A stretch of DNA of 64,000 nt from Maribacter spongiicola (lineage in GTDB: Bacteria; Bacteroidota; Bacteroidia; Flavobacteriales; Flavobacteriaceae): NCBI RefSeq assembly GCF_004364165.1, contig NZ_SOAY01000010.1, positions 833,098-897,097 on the forward strand, given 5' to 3'. This document shows positions 8,035-16,938 of the stretch, in pieces. The position numbers were made by a program, and so were the translations under genes. Below the pieces are notes generated by a model. That model saw only the letters and a program-made list of their open reading frames with translations. It was not told where the DNA came from and made no database searches. Within the stretch, counting starts at the first letter, position 1. Every line of letters starts with the position of its first letter.

Positions 8035-8652
8035 ATGAAAAACCACAGATTACCACAAGAAGTAAATGCCGGGTCAATGGCAGATATTGCTTTTTTATTA
8101 CTCATCTTTTTCTTGGTCACCACATCCATAGAAAATGATGCGGGAATTAACCGCTCAATGCCTCCTGAAGTTAATGATGCCATTGTTGATATTAAAGAAA
8201 GAAACCTTTTTGAAGTCAGCATAAATGACGCTGACTTAATAATGGCAGAAGGTGATATTATAAATCCTAAAAATCTTAGAGAGAAAGTAATCGCCTTTAT
8301 CGATAACGGCGGATTACCAATGCAAGAAGAAGGGTATTGTAATTATTGTAAAGGAGATCGGATGGCAGATTCCTCTGAAAACCCTGATAAAGCTATCATA
8401 TCTATAAAGGCACAACGAAATTCTGGTTATCCGGTTTATGTGGCTGTGCAAAATGAAGTAATTGCTGCTTATAACGACTTGCGTAATAGAGAAAGCTTAC
8501 GATTGTTCAATACCCATTATGAAACCATTTATTCTGACTATTACAATGAAGAGATTAGTGAAGACCAAAAAGGGCAATTAAAAGAGCGTCTTGAAATTAT
8601 AAGAGCGCTTTATCCGCAGAAAATTCTAGAACCAGAAACCGTAAATAACTAA
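8035..8652 (+). CDS. exbD: ExbD/TolR family biopolymer transport protein (long form)
   Basis: ExbD couples the proton gradient to TonB in the inner membrane. The 205-residue protein has one N-terminal transmembrane helix with the essential Asp (GSMADIAFLLLIFFLVTT), then a periplasmic domain. That domain contains YCNYCKGDRMADSSENP, a C-x2-C motif also present in the paralogue at 52463. The paralogue also shares AYNDLRNRE. The partner ExbD follows after 4 bases, but no ExbB lies nearby, unlike the complete cluster at 51243-53591. Confidence 0.85.
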   Translation: MKNHRLPQEVNAGSMADIAFLLLIFFLVTTSIENDAGINRSMPPEVNDAIVDIKERNLFEVSINDADLIMAEGDIINPKNLREKVIAFIDNGGLPMQEEGYCNYCKGDRMADSSENPDKAIISIKAQRNSGYPVYVAVQNEVIAAYNDLRNRESLRLFNTHYETIYSDYYNEEISEDQKGQLKERLEIIRALYPQKILEPETVNN

Positions 8653-8656
8653 GACC

Positions 8657-9139
8657 ATGATAAAATTCAACAAATACAGATCTAGTAAAAGCTTGCCGCC
8701 AGTATCAACAGCATCATTACCTGATATTGTTTTTATACTTCTCTTTTTCTTTATGACGGTTACGGTTATGAAGAATCAAAACTTATTAGTAGAGAATACC
8801 TTGCCAACAGCAACTGAAACTGAAAAATTGGACAAGAAAGACCGAGTCATTATAATTTATGTAGGTAAACCAACTGCTGACGGCAATTTAACTTTAGGAG
8901 ATGAGCCCAGAATTCAAATGGATAATAAATTTATTACCGTAGATGAAGTCGGCGATTATGCCTTGCAAGCTTTGTCGTCAATACCGCAGCATTTAAGAAG
9001 TGTTGCAACAGTTTCTATTAAAGCAGATGTGGGAGTGAAAATGGGAATTATAGAAGACCTTAAAAGCGAACTTCGTATGGTGAATTTGTTGAAAATAAAT
9101 TATACCACTTATGAAGGGGCTGTTGTAGATAATATATAG
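8657..9139 (+). CDS. exbD: ExbD/TolR family biopolymer transport protein (short form)
   Basis: This 160-residue second ExbD of the pair has a transmembrane helix with the conserved Asp in TASLPDIVFILLFFFMTVTV, then a periplasmic domain (KKDRVIIIYVGKPT, LRMVNLLKINYTTYEGA). It is a close paralogue of the gene at 53109, which shares SLPDIVFxLLFFFMTVTVMK and NYTTYEGD. It is co-transcribed with the long ExbD. Confidence 0.85.
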   Translation: MIKFNKYRSSKSLPPVSTASLPDIVFILLFFFMTVTVMKNQNLLVENTLPTATETEKLDKKDRVIIIYVGKPTADGNLTLGDEPRIQMDNKFITVDEVGDYALQALSSIPQHLRSVATVSIKADVGVKMGIIEDLKSELRMVNLLKINYTTYEGAVVDNI

Positions 9140-9194
9140 AATGAAATGAATGTTTTAAATCTGCTTTCCATTTATAGAAATCATTTTCTAAGGT

Positions 9195-9202
9195 TATCTT
9201 TA
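9195..9202 (+). promoter_or_regulatory. candidate -7 promoter element TATCTTTA
   Basis: TATCTTTA lies 26 bases before the MutS-like start and differs by one base from the Bacteroidetes -7 consensus TAnnTTTG. No clear -33 TTG is seen. Confidence 0.3.
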
Positions 9203-9227
9203 CCTTTTCTATAATAGGTTGGTTTCC

Positions 9228-11000
9228 ATGAATAATTTAGAAGAATTTTACGCCCAAAAAGTAAAGGGTTTTGAAACGCAAATCGAAGCCCTAAATAAGA
9301 AGTTGTTTACCTCCAGTATACTTCGCTTACTTATATTTTTAGGGACTATCGCAGCTGTGTATTTTGCATCGGTAAGTGCAAAATATGTTATTGGGGTATT
9401 GTGTGTGGGTATTCCGTTATTCTTGTTTTTGGTAAGCAGATATACAAATCTTAAACACCAAAAAGCCAAAATAGCAGCTTTAAAAGATATCAATGCGGTG
9501 GAGCTTCAAGTATTAAACAGAGACTTTTCAAAACTACCCAACGGAAAAGAATTTGCCGATGACATTCATTTTTTTAGTCAAGATATAGACCTATTTGGTG
9601 AAGGGTCTTTTTATCAAATTTCAAACAGAACAAAACTTGCCGAGGGTAGCCTTTTATTAGCTGATATTTATAAAGAGAATTCCATAAGCGGCATTAAAGA
9701 AAAACAAGAAGCTATTACCGAGATAGGAGAAAAGGTTGATTGGCGACAAGAGTTTTCTGCGATGGCGGCACTGACTAAGACAGAAACTTCTACACATACC
9801 ATTGCCAAATGGTTAAAGAATTACAAGTCTTTTGTGCCAAAGGCAATGAAGTTTATACCTCTTGTGTTTTCAATTATTTCTGTGGCTATTTTTGTGGCTT
9901 ACTTTCTAGATTATCTGCCAGAATCTGTGTTAATTACATGGTTGGTTTTAGGGATGATTATTGTCGGGTTATTCACTAAAAAAGTGACCAATTTAGGGCA
10001 GAGTGCTACCAAAATGAAATCGACTTTTGATCAGTACAATCAGTTATTGGCAATGATAGAAACGACTGATTTTACATCAGATCTATTAAAAAAACAAAAG
10101 GCAAACATTTTAAGTAATGGCGAGCATAATTCTAAAGTTCTAAAGAAATTTGCATCACTTTTAAGCAACCTGGATCGCAATAATAATCTACTGTATTTAA
10201 TTTTTGCGAACGGATTTTTCCTTCGTTCATTAACGGACTGCTTGGCCATTGAAAAATGGATTGAGGCTCATGGTAAGAGTGTAGAGGTTTGGTTTAATAC
10301 CATCGCATTTTTTGACGCTTATAGTAGTTTAGGAAATTTTGCTTTCAACCATCCGAATTTTACATATCCGACGATTACAAATGACGGAGTGGTATTGAAA
10401 TCTAAAAATGCTGGTCACCCGTTATTAGACCCTGCAAAAAGTATATTGAATGATATTACCATAGAGGGCGGACAGTTTTTTATAATCACCGGTGCAAATA
10501 TGGCCGGTAAGAGTACTTTTTTAAGAACGGTATCGCTGCAAATAATGATGGCAAATGTTGGTTTACCGGTTTGCGCAGAATCGGTTAGTTATTCGCCTAT
10601 AAAATTAATAACCAGTATGCGTACCACAGATTCATTGACAGATGATGAATCGTACTTCTTTTCAGAATTAAAACGACTTAGGTATATCGTAGATGAAATT
10701 CAGACTGATCGCTATTTTATTGTTTTAGATGAAATCTTGAAAGGAACGAATAGTACCGATAAGGCTTTGGGGTCAAGAAAGTTTGTAGAGCGTTTGGTAA
10801 AAAGTAAATCTACCGGAATTATCGCTACGCATGATCTTAGTCTTTGCGAGGTTGCCGATGAATACGATGCAGTTAAAAACCATTATTTCGACGCAGAAAT
10901 TATAGACAACGAATTGCATTTCGATTATACCTTTAAAAACGGAATTTGTCAGAATATGAACGCTTCTTTTCTCTTAAAAAAGATGGGGATTATTGAATAA
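9228..11000 (+). CDS. membrane-associated MutS-family ATPase
   Basis: The C-terminal ~200 residues are a MutS V domain. It has Walker A GANMAGKSTFLRT (about residue 420), an SMRTTDSLTDDESYFFSEL segment and Walker B FIVLDEILKGTNSTDKA, then a TGIIATHDLSL switch. The N-terminus lacks the mismatch-recognition domain of true MutS. It has instead two transmembrane segments near residues 28-70, and two more near 205-250. The protein (590 residues from ATG 9228) is thus a membrane MutS-like protein, a type common in Bacteroidetes and of unknown function. The TTG at 9219 is an alternative start. A mismatch-repair role should not be assumed. Confidence 0.85.
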   Translation: MNNLEEFYAQKVKGFETQIEALNKKLFTSSILRLLIFLGTIAAVYFASVSAKYVIGVLCVGIPLFLFLVSRYTNLKHQKAKIAALKDINAVELQVLNRDFSKLPNGKEFADDIHFFSQDIDLFGEGSFYQISNRTKLAEGSLLLADIYKENSISGIKEKQEAITEIGEKVDWRQEFSAMAALTKTETSTHTIAKWLKNYKSFVPKAMKFIPLVFSIISVAIFVAYFLDYLPESVLITWLVLGMIIVGLFTKKVTNLGQSATKMKSTFDQYNQLLAMIETTDFTSDLLKKQKANILSNGEHNSKVLKKFASLLSNLDRNNNLLYLIFANGFFLRSLTDCLAIEKWIEAHGKSVEVWFNTIAFFDAYSSLGNFAFNHPNFTYPTITNDGVVLKSKNAGHPLLDPAKSILNDITIEGGQFFIITGANMAGKSTFLRTVSLQIMMANVGLPVCAESVSYSPIKLITSMRTTDSLTDDESYFFSELKRLRYIVDEIQTDRYFIVLDEILKGTNSTDKALGSRKFVERLVKSKSTGIIATHDLSLCEVADEYDAVKNHYFDAEIIDNELHFDYTFKNGICQNMNASFLLKKMGIIE

Positions 11001-11049
11001 AACTTTTTTATTCTTAGATTTAAGGTTGTAATCATTTTCCGTCTTTTTT

Positions 11050-13449
11050 ATGCATAGAATTTCGCTTTTATTCCTCATACTGTTTTCTAATATTCTTTTG
11101 GCTCAAACTGAAATTGGCGACAATTTCGTTAAGGATAAATTCTTAAAATATTTTGAATTACCACGAGAGTCTGTATTTCTTCATACTAATAAAACAACTT
11201 ATATAGCCAATGAAGAAGTATGGTTAAAGGGCTATGTGTATAATAGGCATAATAGTAAACCATTTAGTCAAACTACTACGGTTCATGTGGGGTTGTATAA
11301 TGTTGATGGTAAGAAATTTAATGACTATCATTTTAAAGCTAGAGATGGTTATTTTAAAGGGAGTATCGCTGTAGATTCAATGCTTGCAAGTGGTGAATAC
11401 TATCTTCGTACAAGCACAAATTGGATGAAGAATTTTAAAGAAGATGATTCCTTTGTTCAGAAAATCACCATTTTAAATGAGAAGTCAATTGAAAAGGCTA
11501 AATCTGTAAAAGAATATGATATTCAATTTCTACCAGAAGGCGGTAATTTAGTTGAAGATGCGCCTGGGGTGATGGGTGTGAAAGTAACAGATATTAACGG
11601 TTATGGCGTAAGAATCGTAGAGGGGTCTATATTTGATACTGATAATACTCAGGTAGCAAGATTCTACACTTCAATTTTTGGCTTAGGCAAATTCAATTTT
11701 AATCCGAAAGCGGGTACGACTTATGTTGCTAAAATCGAATTTAGCGATGGTAGTGTGCAAACAACCACCATACAAAAACCTTCGGCAATAGGTATTTCTT
11801 TTAGTGTAAAGAACGTTGATGATGACCGTTTCATTATTAGCTTAACTACCAATGCAGCGACAAAAGCGGTAATTAAAGAACAACAGTTTTATTTGTTGAT
11901 CCATAAAGATGGTCATGCAAATAGAATACCCATTACTTTCCCCAAGAACAAACTATTTGTATCGAAGGTTTTAAATAAAGAAGTACTTAATAAAGGGATG
12001 AATATTTTAACGCTGTTTAATCCAGATGGTAAGCCGATAGCAGAGAGATTAGTATTTAATAATTCAGATCTTTTAGATTCACAATTAGAAGTTAGTAAGT
12101 TATCTACTGAAGAAGATTCGTTGAGTATTCAAGTGAAACTTCTTGATGCCAGTAAAGGGATGCAAAACTTAAGTGTATCTGTTTTGCCAGAAAAAACAAT
12201 TTCGAACAATAATCAAAATTCTATTTATAGCGCTTTATATTTAAAACCTTATATAAGAGGATTCATTGAAAACCCTAGATATTATTTTAGAGATGTTACC
12301 GAGAAAAAAGAGGATGAATTAGATTTATTGTTAATGACCCAAGGTTGGTCTAAATATGATTGGAACGATATTTTTAAAGGACCTCCAGGTCAATTTTATG
12401 AATTTGAAAACGGAATAGATTTAGAAGGAACCATTTACAGTAAAGGGGTTACATCTGAAGATAAACTCTTAGTTAGTTTTCCAGATGGTCGTAGTAGGTA
12501 TTTAGATATTTTAGAGAATAGATTTTTGATTCAGAAGAATTTTCCAATAAAGGGTGAGGGCTTAGATTTTACACTCATTGTTAAGAATGGAAAATTGGCT
12601 AAACCAAATATTGGTTTGAATATGAAGTTAGGGACAATCCCCGATGAAATGGATACTATTTGGAAAGAAAAAATAGCATTTGAAAACGAAAATAGTTCTA
12701 AAGAAATAAAAGTACCAGATTTAATTTTTTCTGATAATACAATAAATCTAAATGAGGTAACTGTAGTTGAAGATAAGGTTAAAACTACTGTCGTCAAGAA
12801 CTCTTTAATTCCAAAATACTTGGCTAGTAGAATGACAGAAGTTACTGAAAGGTTAGAATTTAGCTTGCCGTTCGTTACCGATATTATTAGATCAAGGGGT
12901 TATAATGTGATGGAGGGTCTACAATTTGGTAGTATAAGTCGTGTTTTTATTAATTCAATTACGCCATCTTCCTTTTCTGGGGCTAATATGTATCCTGTTC
13001 CAATTATATATTTAAATAATGCCCGTTTACCAAACTTTGACGTTCTATATAAAATGCCCACAAACGAAATAGAAAGTTTTTTAATAGATAAAACAGGGGC
13101 AGGTGAAGGAGCAAGAGGCGCTGGTGGTGTAATTCGTATTTACACCAGAAGGTTACCAAGAGATTACAATGACCAGTATGGTAGAGATGAAAATGTTTTT
13201 AAGTATATATTAAAGGAAGGATTTGAACCTGTTAAGAAATTTTATACCCCTAAATACACTTCATATCTTTCTAATGAATTTGAAAATTTTGGAACCATAC
13301 ATTGGGTTCCTGAATTAAAGACTGATGAAAATGGTATCGCTACTTTTAAAATTCTAAACACATTACAGAATAATATCAATTTTTATATTGAAGGTATGGG
13401 AGCTGATGGTAGTTTGATTTCTGCTGAACAAAATCTTGTAATTGATTGA
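11050..13449 (+). CDS. exported MG2-like / TonB-plug domain protein
   Basis: A signal peptide (ends LLAQ, about residue 19) is followed by an alpha-2-macroglobulin MG2-like beta domain (VFLHTNKTTYIANEEVWLKG). Middle beta domains follow, with the family-typical LDLLLMTQGWSKYDW near residue 425. A C-terminal TonB receptor plug-like domain (about 625-705) ends GARGAGGVIRIYTRR, with a final MG-like strand region. There is no 22-strand barrel, so it is not a transporter itself. Proteins of this make-up are common in Bacteroidetes and probably act at the outer membrane; function unknown. Length is 799 residues. Confidence 0.75.
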   Translation: MHRISLLFLILFSNILLAQTEIGDNFVKDKFLKYFELPRESVFLHTNKTTYIANEEVWLKGYVYNRHNSKPFSQTTTVHVGLYNVDGKKFNDYHFKARDGYFKGSIAVDSMLASGEYYLRTSTNWMKNFKEDDSFVQKITILNEKSIEKAKSVKEYDIQFLPEGGNLVEDAPGVMGVKVTDINGYGVRIVEGSIFDTDNTQVARFYTSIFGLGKFNFNPKAGTTYVAKIEFSDGSVQTTTIQKPSAIGISFSVKNVDDDRFIISLTTNAATKAVIKEQQFYLLIHKDGHANRIPITFPKNKLFVSKVLNKEVLNKGMNILTLFNPDGKPIAERLVFNNSDLLDSQLEVSKLSTEEDSLSIQVKLLDASKGMQNLSVSVLPEKTISNNNQNSIYSALYLKPYIRGFIENPRYYFRDVTEKKEDELDLLLMTQGWSKYDWNDIFKGPPGQFYEFENGIDLEGTIYSKGVTSEDKLLVSFPDGRSRYLDILENRFLIQKNFPIKGEGLDFTLIVKNGKLAKPNIGLNMKLGTIPDEMDTIWKEKIAFENENSSKEIKVPDLIFSDNTINLNEVTVVEDKVKTTVVKNSLIPKYLASRMTEVTERLEFSLPFVTDIIRSRGYNVMEGLQFGSISRVFINSITPSSFSGANMYPVPIIYLNNARLPNFDVLYKMPTNEIESFLIDKTGAGEGARGAGGVIRIYTRRLPRDYNDQYGRDENVFKYILKEGFEPVKKFYTPKYTSYLSNEFENFGTIHWVPELKTDENGIATFKILNTLQNNINFYIEGMGADGSLISAEQNLVID

Positions 13450-13485
13450 TTTTAATTTATTAAAATAATATAACACTTATTAATT

Positions 13486-13506
13486 CCCCCTTTGGGGGCT
13501 AGGGGG
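13486..13506. repeat. G/C-run palindrome upstream of the YdjM-like gene
   Basis: CCCCCTTTGGGGG followed by CTAGGGGG forms a small hairpin 9 bases before the next start codon. This pattern recurs between genes in flavobacterial genomes (from memory). It could act as a terminator for the preceding gene or mask the start of the next. Confidence 0.4.
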
Positions 13507-13514
13507 ATGGGCAT

Positions 13515-14516
13515 ATGGATTCACTAACACAAATAGTACTTGGAGCAGCAGTCGGTGAAGCCGTTCTTGGTAGAAAAGTTGGGAACAAAGCAATGCTTTA
13601 TGGGGCTATTGCAGGTACTATACCGGATTTAGATGTTATAACCCGCTTCTTTTTAGATACAGTTTCAGCAACGGAATGGCATAGAGGTTTTAGTCACTCC
13701 ATTTTCTTTTCTGTACTCTTCGCGCCTTTATTCGGGTGGTTAGTTTGGAAGATTAATAAGAAAGAATCAGCTACTTGGAAAGAGTGGTCTTGGTTAATGT
13801 TTTGGGGATTTTTTACGCATCCGTTATTAGATGCATTTACAACGTGGGGTACACAATTGTTTTGGCCTTTCAAAATTCGATTGGCTTTCCAAAGTGTTTT
13901 CGTAATTGATCCTTTGTATACGGTTCCGTTTATTGTCTTCTTGATACTGGCTATGTTTCAAAAACGCACTGCTGTAAAACGTAGAAAATATGTAAACTTG
14001 GGTCTGGTCATTAGTAGTGCTTATTTACTGTTGACCTTAGTTTTGAAAGGTATCGCTTTTAAGAATTTTGAGAATGCGCTCGATGAACAAGGTATTGTGT
14101 ACAGTGAAATGAATACGCGTCCGGCACCATTGAATACGGTACTGTGGATGGCAAACATTGATACTGAAGATGCTTATTTGATGGGTGATTATTCTTTTTT
14201 TGACAGTCAACCAATTTCATTTGCATCATACCCCAAAAATCATAAGTTGCTAGGTAAATGGACAGATAATGATAAAATAATACGCCTGATAAAAATAACG
14301 GAAGGCTGGTATACCATTACCGAAAAAGAGGGGCAACTGTATTTTAACGACCTAAGGTTCGGACTCATTAGTTTAAACAAAAATGAAACTGAATTTGCAT
14401 TCAGTTATAAATTAGTACCTGATGGTGATGATTTATTTGTCGAAGAAAGACCAAAGTTTAAAAGAGATGCCAAACGCTTAATGGCGGCACTGTGGCAACG
14501 TATGTGGGGTAATTAA
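13515..14516 (+). CDS. YdjM-like inner-membrane metal-dependent hydrolase
   Basis: This 333-residue protein is of the YdjM/DUF457 family (PF04307). It has an N-terminal MDSLTQIVLGAAVGEAVLG, then TIPDLDV, WHRGFSHSIFFS and FFTHPLLDAFTTWGTQLFWP. These His/Asp residues are the presumed metal ligands. Three to four transmembrane helices fill the first 180 residues, and the C-terminal ~150 residues are soluble. Substrate and role are unknown; the E. coli relative is SOS-induced. Confidence 0.8.
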   Translation: MDSLTQIVLGAAVGEAVLGRKVGNKAMLYGAIAGTIPDLDVITRFFLDTVSATEWHRGFSHSIFFSVLFAPLFGWLVWKINKKESATWKEWSWLMFWGFFTHPLLDAFTTWGTQLFWPFKIRLAFQSVFVIDPLYTVPFIVFLILAMFQKRTAVKRRKYVNLGLVISSAYLLLTLVLKGIAFKNFENALDEQGIVYSEMNTRPAPLNTVLWMANIDTEDAYLMGDYSFFDSQPISFASYPKNHKLLGKWTDNDKIIRLIKITEGWYTITEKEGQLYFNDLRFGLISLNKNETEFAFSYKLVPDGDDLFVEERPKFKRDAKRLMAALWQRMWGN

Positions 14517-14609
14517 TAAAAGAAGATAGAAGGTTTCGACTACTAGCGTCCAGACATTCAATTATTATTAAAGTCTATGTAATTAGCTGCAAAAGGCAAG
14601 CTTAGTTAC

Positions 14610-16934
14610 TTAAAATGGATAACCGATAGCAAAGTTTAAAGTCATATTGTTATCTGCATTACCAAAGAAAGGTACGTTCCACCGTTCCTTTTCATCCAGG
14701 TAAGGTATACGTATGGGTGAAGCTAGATCTAAACGAATTACGAAGCTTTGAATATCTAATCGCACACCAAAACCTACACCAGCAGCGACTTCACTTAGCC
14801 AGTCTTTTTCAAATTTTCCATCTGTAAAAAGGGTTTGCGAAAAACTACTGGTTAGTTGGTCATCTTCAATATCAGAATAATTTCCAGTTAGCCAAACATT
14901 ACCTGCATCAACAAAGAAGGCGCCTTTTAAATACGAGAATAACGGAAAACGATATTCCACATTTGCTTCCAGCTTTAAGTTACCAGATTGGTCAAAATAA
15001 TCTGTGGTTGCATTTTCTGTTTCTGCATTAAAATTACCTGGTCCTAATGAACGAATATTAAAAGCTCGCACACTGTAGGGTCCGCCAGAATAAAATTGCT
15101 TAACAAAGGGTAAAGTTGAGCTATTACCGTATGGTACTCCCCAACCTGCATATAATCGAGATACTAAAGTGCGCTCTTTTTTCCAACGTAAATACAACCG
15201 TACATCGGCATCTGCTTTTGCATATTGTGCGTATTCAGAGCCGAAAATTGTTCCCGATCCGCCACTGACTAGATTAAGCATGTTTCCCGCTAAATCAAAA
15301 TTTGCATTAAAATAGATGGGAGTTTCTTTTCCTAGGTTAGTGACTTCATCATACGTGAAACTATATAAAAGTCCGGCAATAAAACGTTGCTCGAAACTTT
15401 GACTTAAAAACGGATTATCATCTAGTATAGTCTGAAACTCATCTGTTACATTAGAGAGCTTTGAATAGTTAATACTAATAGGGTCTAATGTGTGGTATAC
15501 ATACTGGTTTTCTTTCCATGTATACCCAAAAGAACCGTTTACAGAGCTTAATGTGAACAACTGACTGCGCTGCAGAAAATCTACGCCCAAAGAAATCTTA
15601 GTTTTTGGTACGGCGTATTTAAATCTTCTTGGTGAAAAGGGTATTGACCTTGGTATTACGAGGTCTGCATTAAGACCACCGGCGATACTGCTTAAGCTAG
15701 AATTACTACCACTAGATAATTGCGATTCATAGCTGAAATTGGCAGATATACTAAAGGTTTCTCCCCCATTAAAAATGTTTCTATTGGTATGACTCAGTAA
15801 TATACCAGGGCCGGTGAATCCGTTCGATTTTGAAACCGCCTGTAATTCTGCTCTAATTGATCGTTTTGTTAAAGGTGCCAAATAGATGCTTGCAGCCAAA
15901 GAACCGCCGTCACCGTCAACAGCAGTTGTATCTAGCTCTGTGTATTGTATGTTTACGTACTTATAACTACCAAGTGCCGACAACCTGTTACTCGTTTGTT
16001 TTGAGATATTGGCATCGTACAAATCGCCTTCATTGAATAATAAATATGATTCTAATAAGTCTGGCTTAAAATATAGTTCGTTCTGTATAAAATCTATGTT
16101 GTTGACTTGGGTGACATTATTCTTGGTTAAAGGCAATGTATCGCCTTCAATTGAATAATTAGGGTACACCGTAATAGAATCTATGGTGTAGGGGATGGAT
16201 GCACGGGCGGGAACATCTCTTTTCAATCTAAGAAATAGATCGAATTTTTTATTGTTATATTGGTTGGTATCTGCCTCAAAAATTAATAAATCTTCTTGGC
16301 TATTGTAAAATCCTTTTTGCTTGAGTCCGTTATTTAATCGTGCTCGTTCTGCCTTCAATAAATCTAAATCAAATCGGTCACCTTTTACTAGAGCTGTTTC
16401 CGATAACATTTTTTCAATTTCTTTGTAAATAGGGAGGGAGTCAGATTCTAGTTTGTAATTTTCTAACACATACGGTTCTGGTAGGGTAGCGGAGTACTTT
16501 ACCGAGACAAAATTACTGTCAACAACGGTTTTAGAAGTTGATCGGCTATAGAAGAATCCGTTATTATCTAGTCTGTTTAAGATTAATTCTTCTACCCTTT
16601 CTGTATTTACATTAGAAAAATAAACCGGTTCTTCGCCAAAAGATTTATTTAAAAATTTATAAAGAAATCCAGGTTTTTCTCGCTGTGCCTTATAATGAAA
16701 AAACAAGGCGGGTTTCATTCCTAAGAATCTAGTATTGGGGTACGGTTCTATTAATCCAAATAATTCTGATTTAACTTCCTTTAGGTCTTTTAGCTCGCTT
16801 TCTGAAATTATTTCAAGTTCTGCCCCGGTATATAATTGCTCCCCTTCAGGTATATATTTTTCTATACCGCACGAATAGGTAATTAAAAATGCCAACCAGC
16901 ATAAGGTACGATATGTAAAGATTTTATTTTTCAA
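14610..16934 (-). CDS. tamL: TamL: lipoprotein Omp85/BamA-family outer-membrane protein
   Basis: TamL is the Bacteroidetes lipidated TamA counterpart that works with TamB in outer-membrane protein insertion. A lipobox ITYSC (Cys about 22) follows a short hydrophobic stretch. POTRA-like repeats fill about residues 30-370, and a 16-strand Omp85 barrel runs to the C-terminal Phe (NFAIGYPF). The lid-lock region reads GGPYSVRAFNIRSLGPG, with Ala where VRG is usual. The start codon is TTG at 16934, four bases after the tamB stop; no in-frame ATG upstream is available. It is co-transcribed with tamB. Confidence 0.88.
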   Translation of the reverse strand: MKNKIFTYRTLCWLAFLITYSCGIEKYIPEGEQLYTGAELEIISESELKDLKEVKSELFGLIEPYPNTRFLGMKPALFFHYKAQREKPGFLYKFLNKSFGEEPVYFSNVNTERVEELILNRLDNNGFFYSRSTSKTVVDSNFVSVKYSATLPEPYVLENYKLESDSLPIYKEIEKMLSETALVKGDRFDLDLLKAERARLNNGLKQKGFYNSQEDLLIFEADTNQYNNKKFDLFLRLKRDVPARASIPYTIDSITVYPNYSIEGDTLPLTKNNVTQVNNIDFIQNELYFKPDLLESYLLFNEGDLYDANISKQTSNRLSALGSYKYVNIQYTELDTTAVDGDGGSLAASIYLAPLTKRSIRAELQAVSKSNGFTGPGILLSHTNRNIFNGGETFSISANFSYESQLSSGSNSSLSSIAGGLNADLVIPRSIPFSPRRFKYAVPKTKISLGVDFLQRSQLFTLSSVNGSFGYTWKENQYVYHTLDPISINYSKLSNVTDEFQTILDDNPFLSQSFEQRFIAGLLYSFTYDEVTNLGKETPIYFNANFDLAGNMLNLVSGGSGTIFGSEYAQYAKADADVRLYLRWKKERTLVSRLYAGWGVPYGNSSTLPFVKQFYSGGPYSVRAFNIRSLGPGNFNAETENATTDYFDQSGNLKLEANVEYRFPLFSYLKGAFFVDAGNVWLTGNYSDIEDDQLTSSFSQTLFTDGKFEKDWLSEVAAGVGFGVRLDIQSFVIRLDLASPIRIPYLDEKERWNVPFFGNADNNMTLNFAIGYPF

Positions 16935-16938
16935 TATT

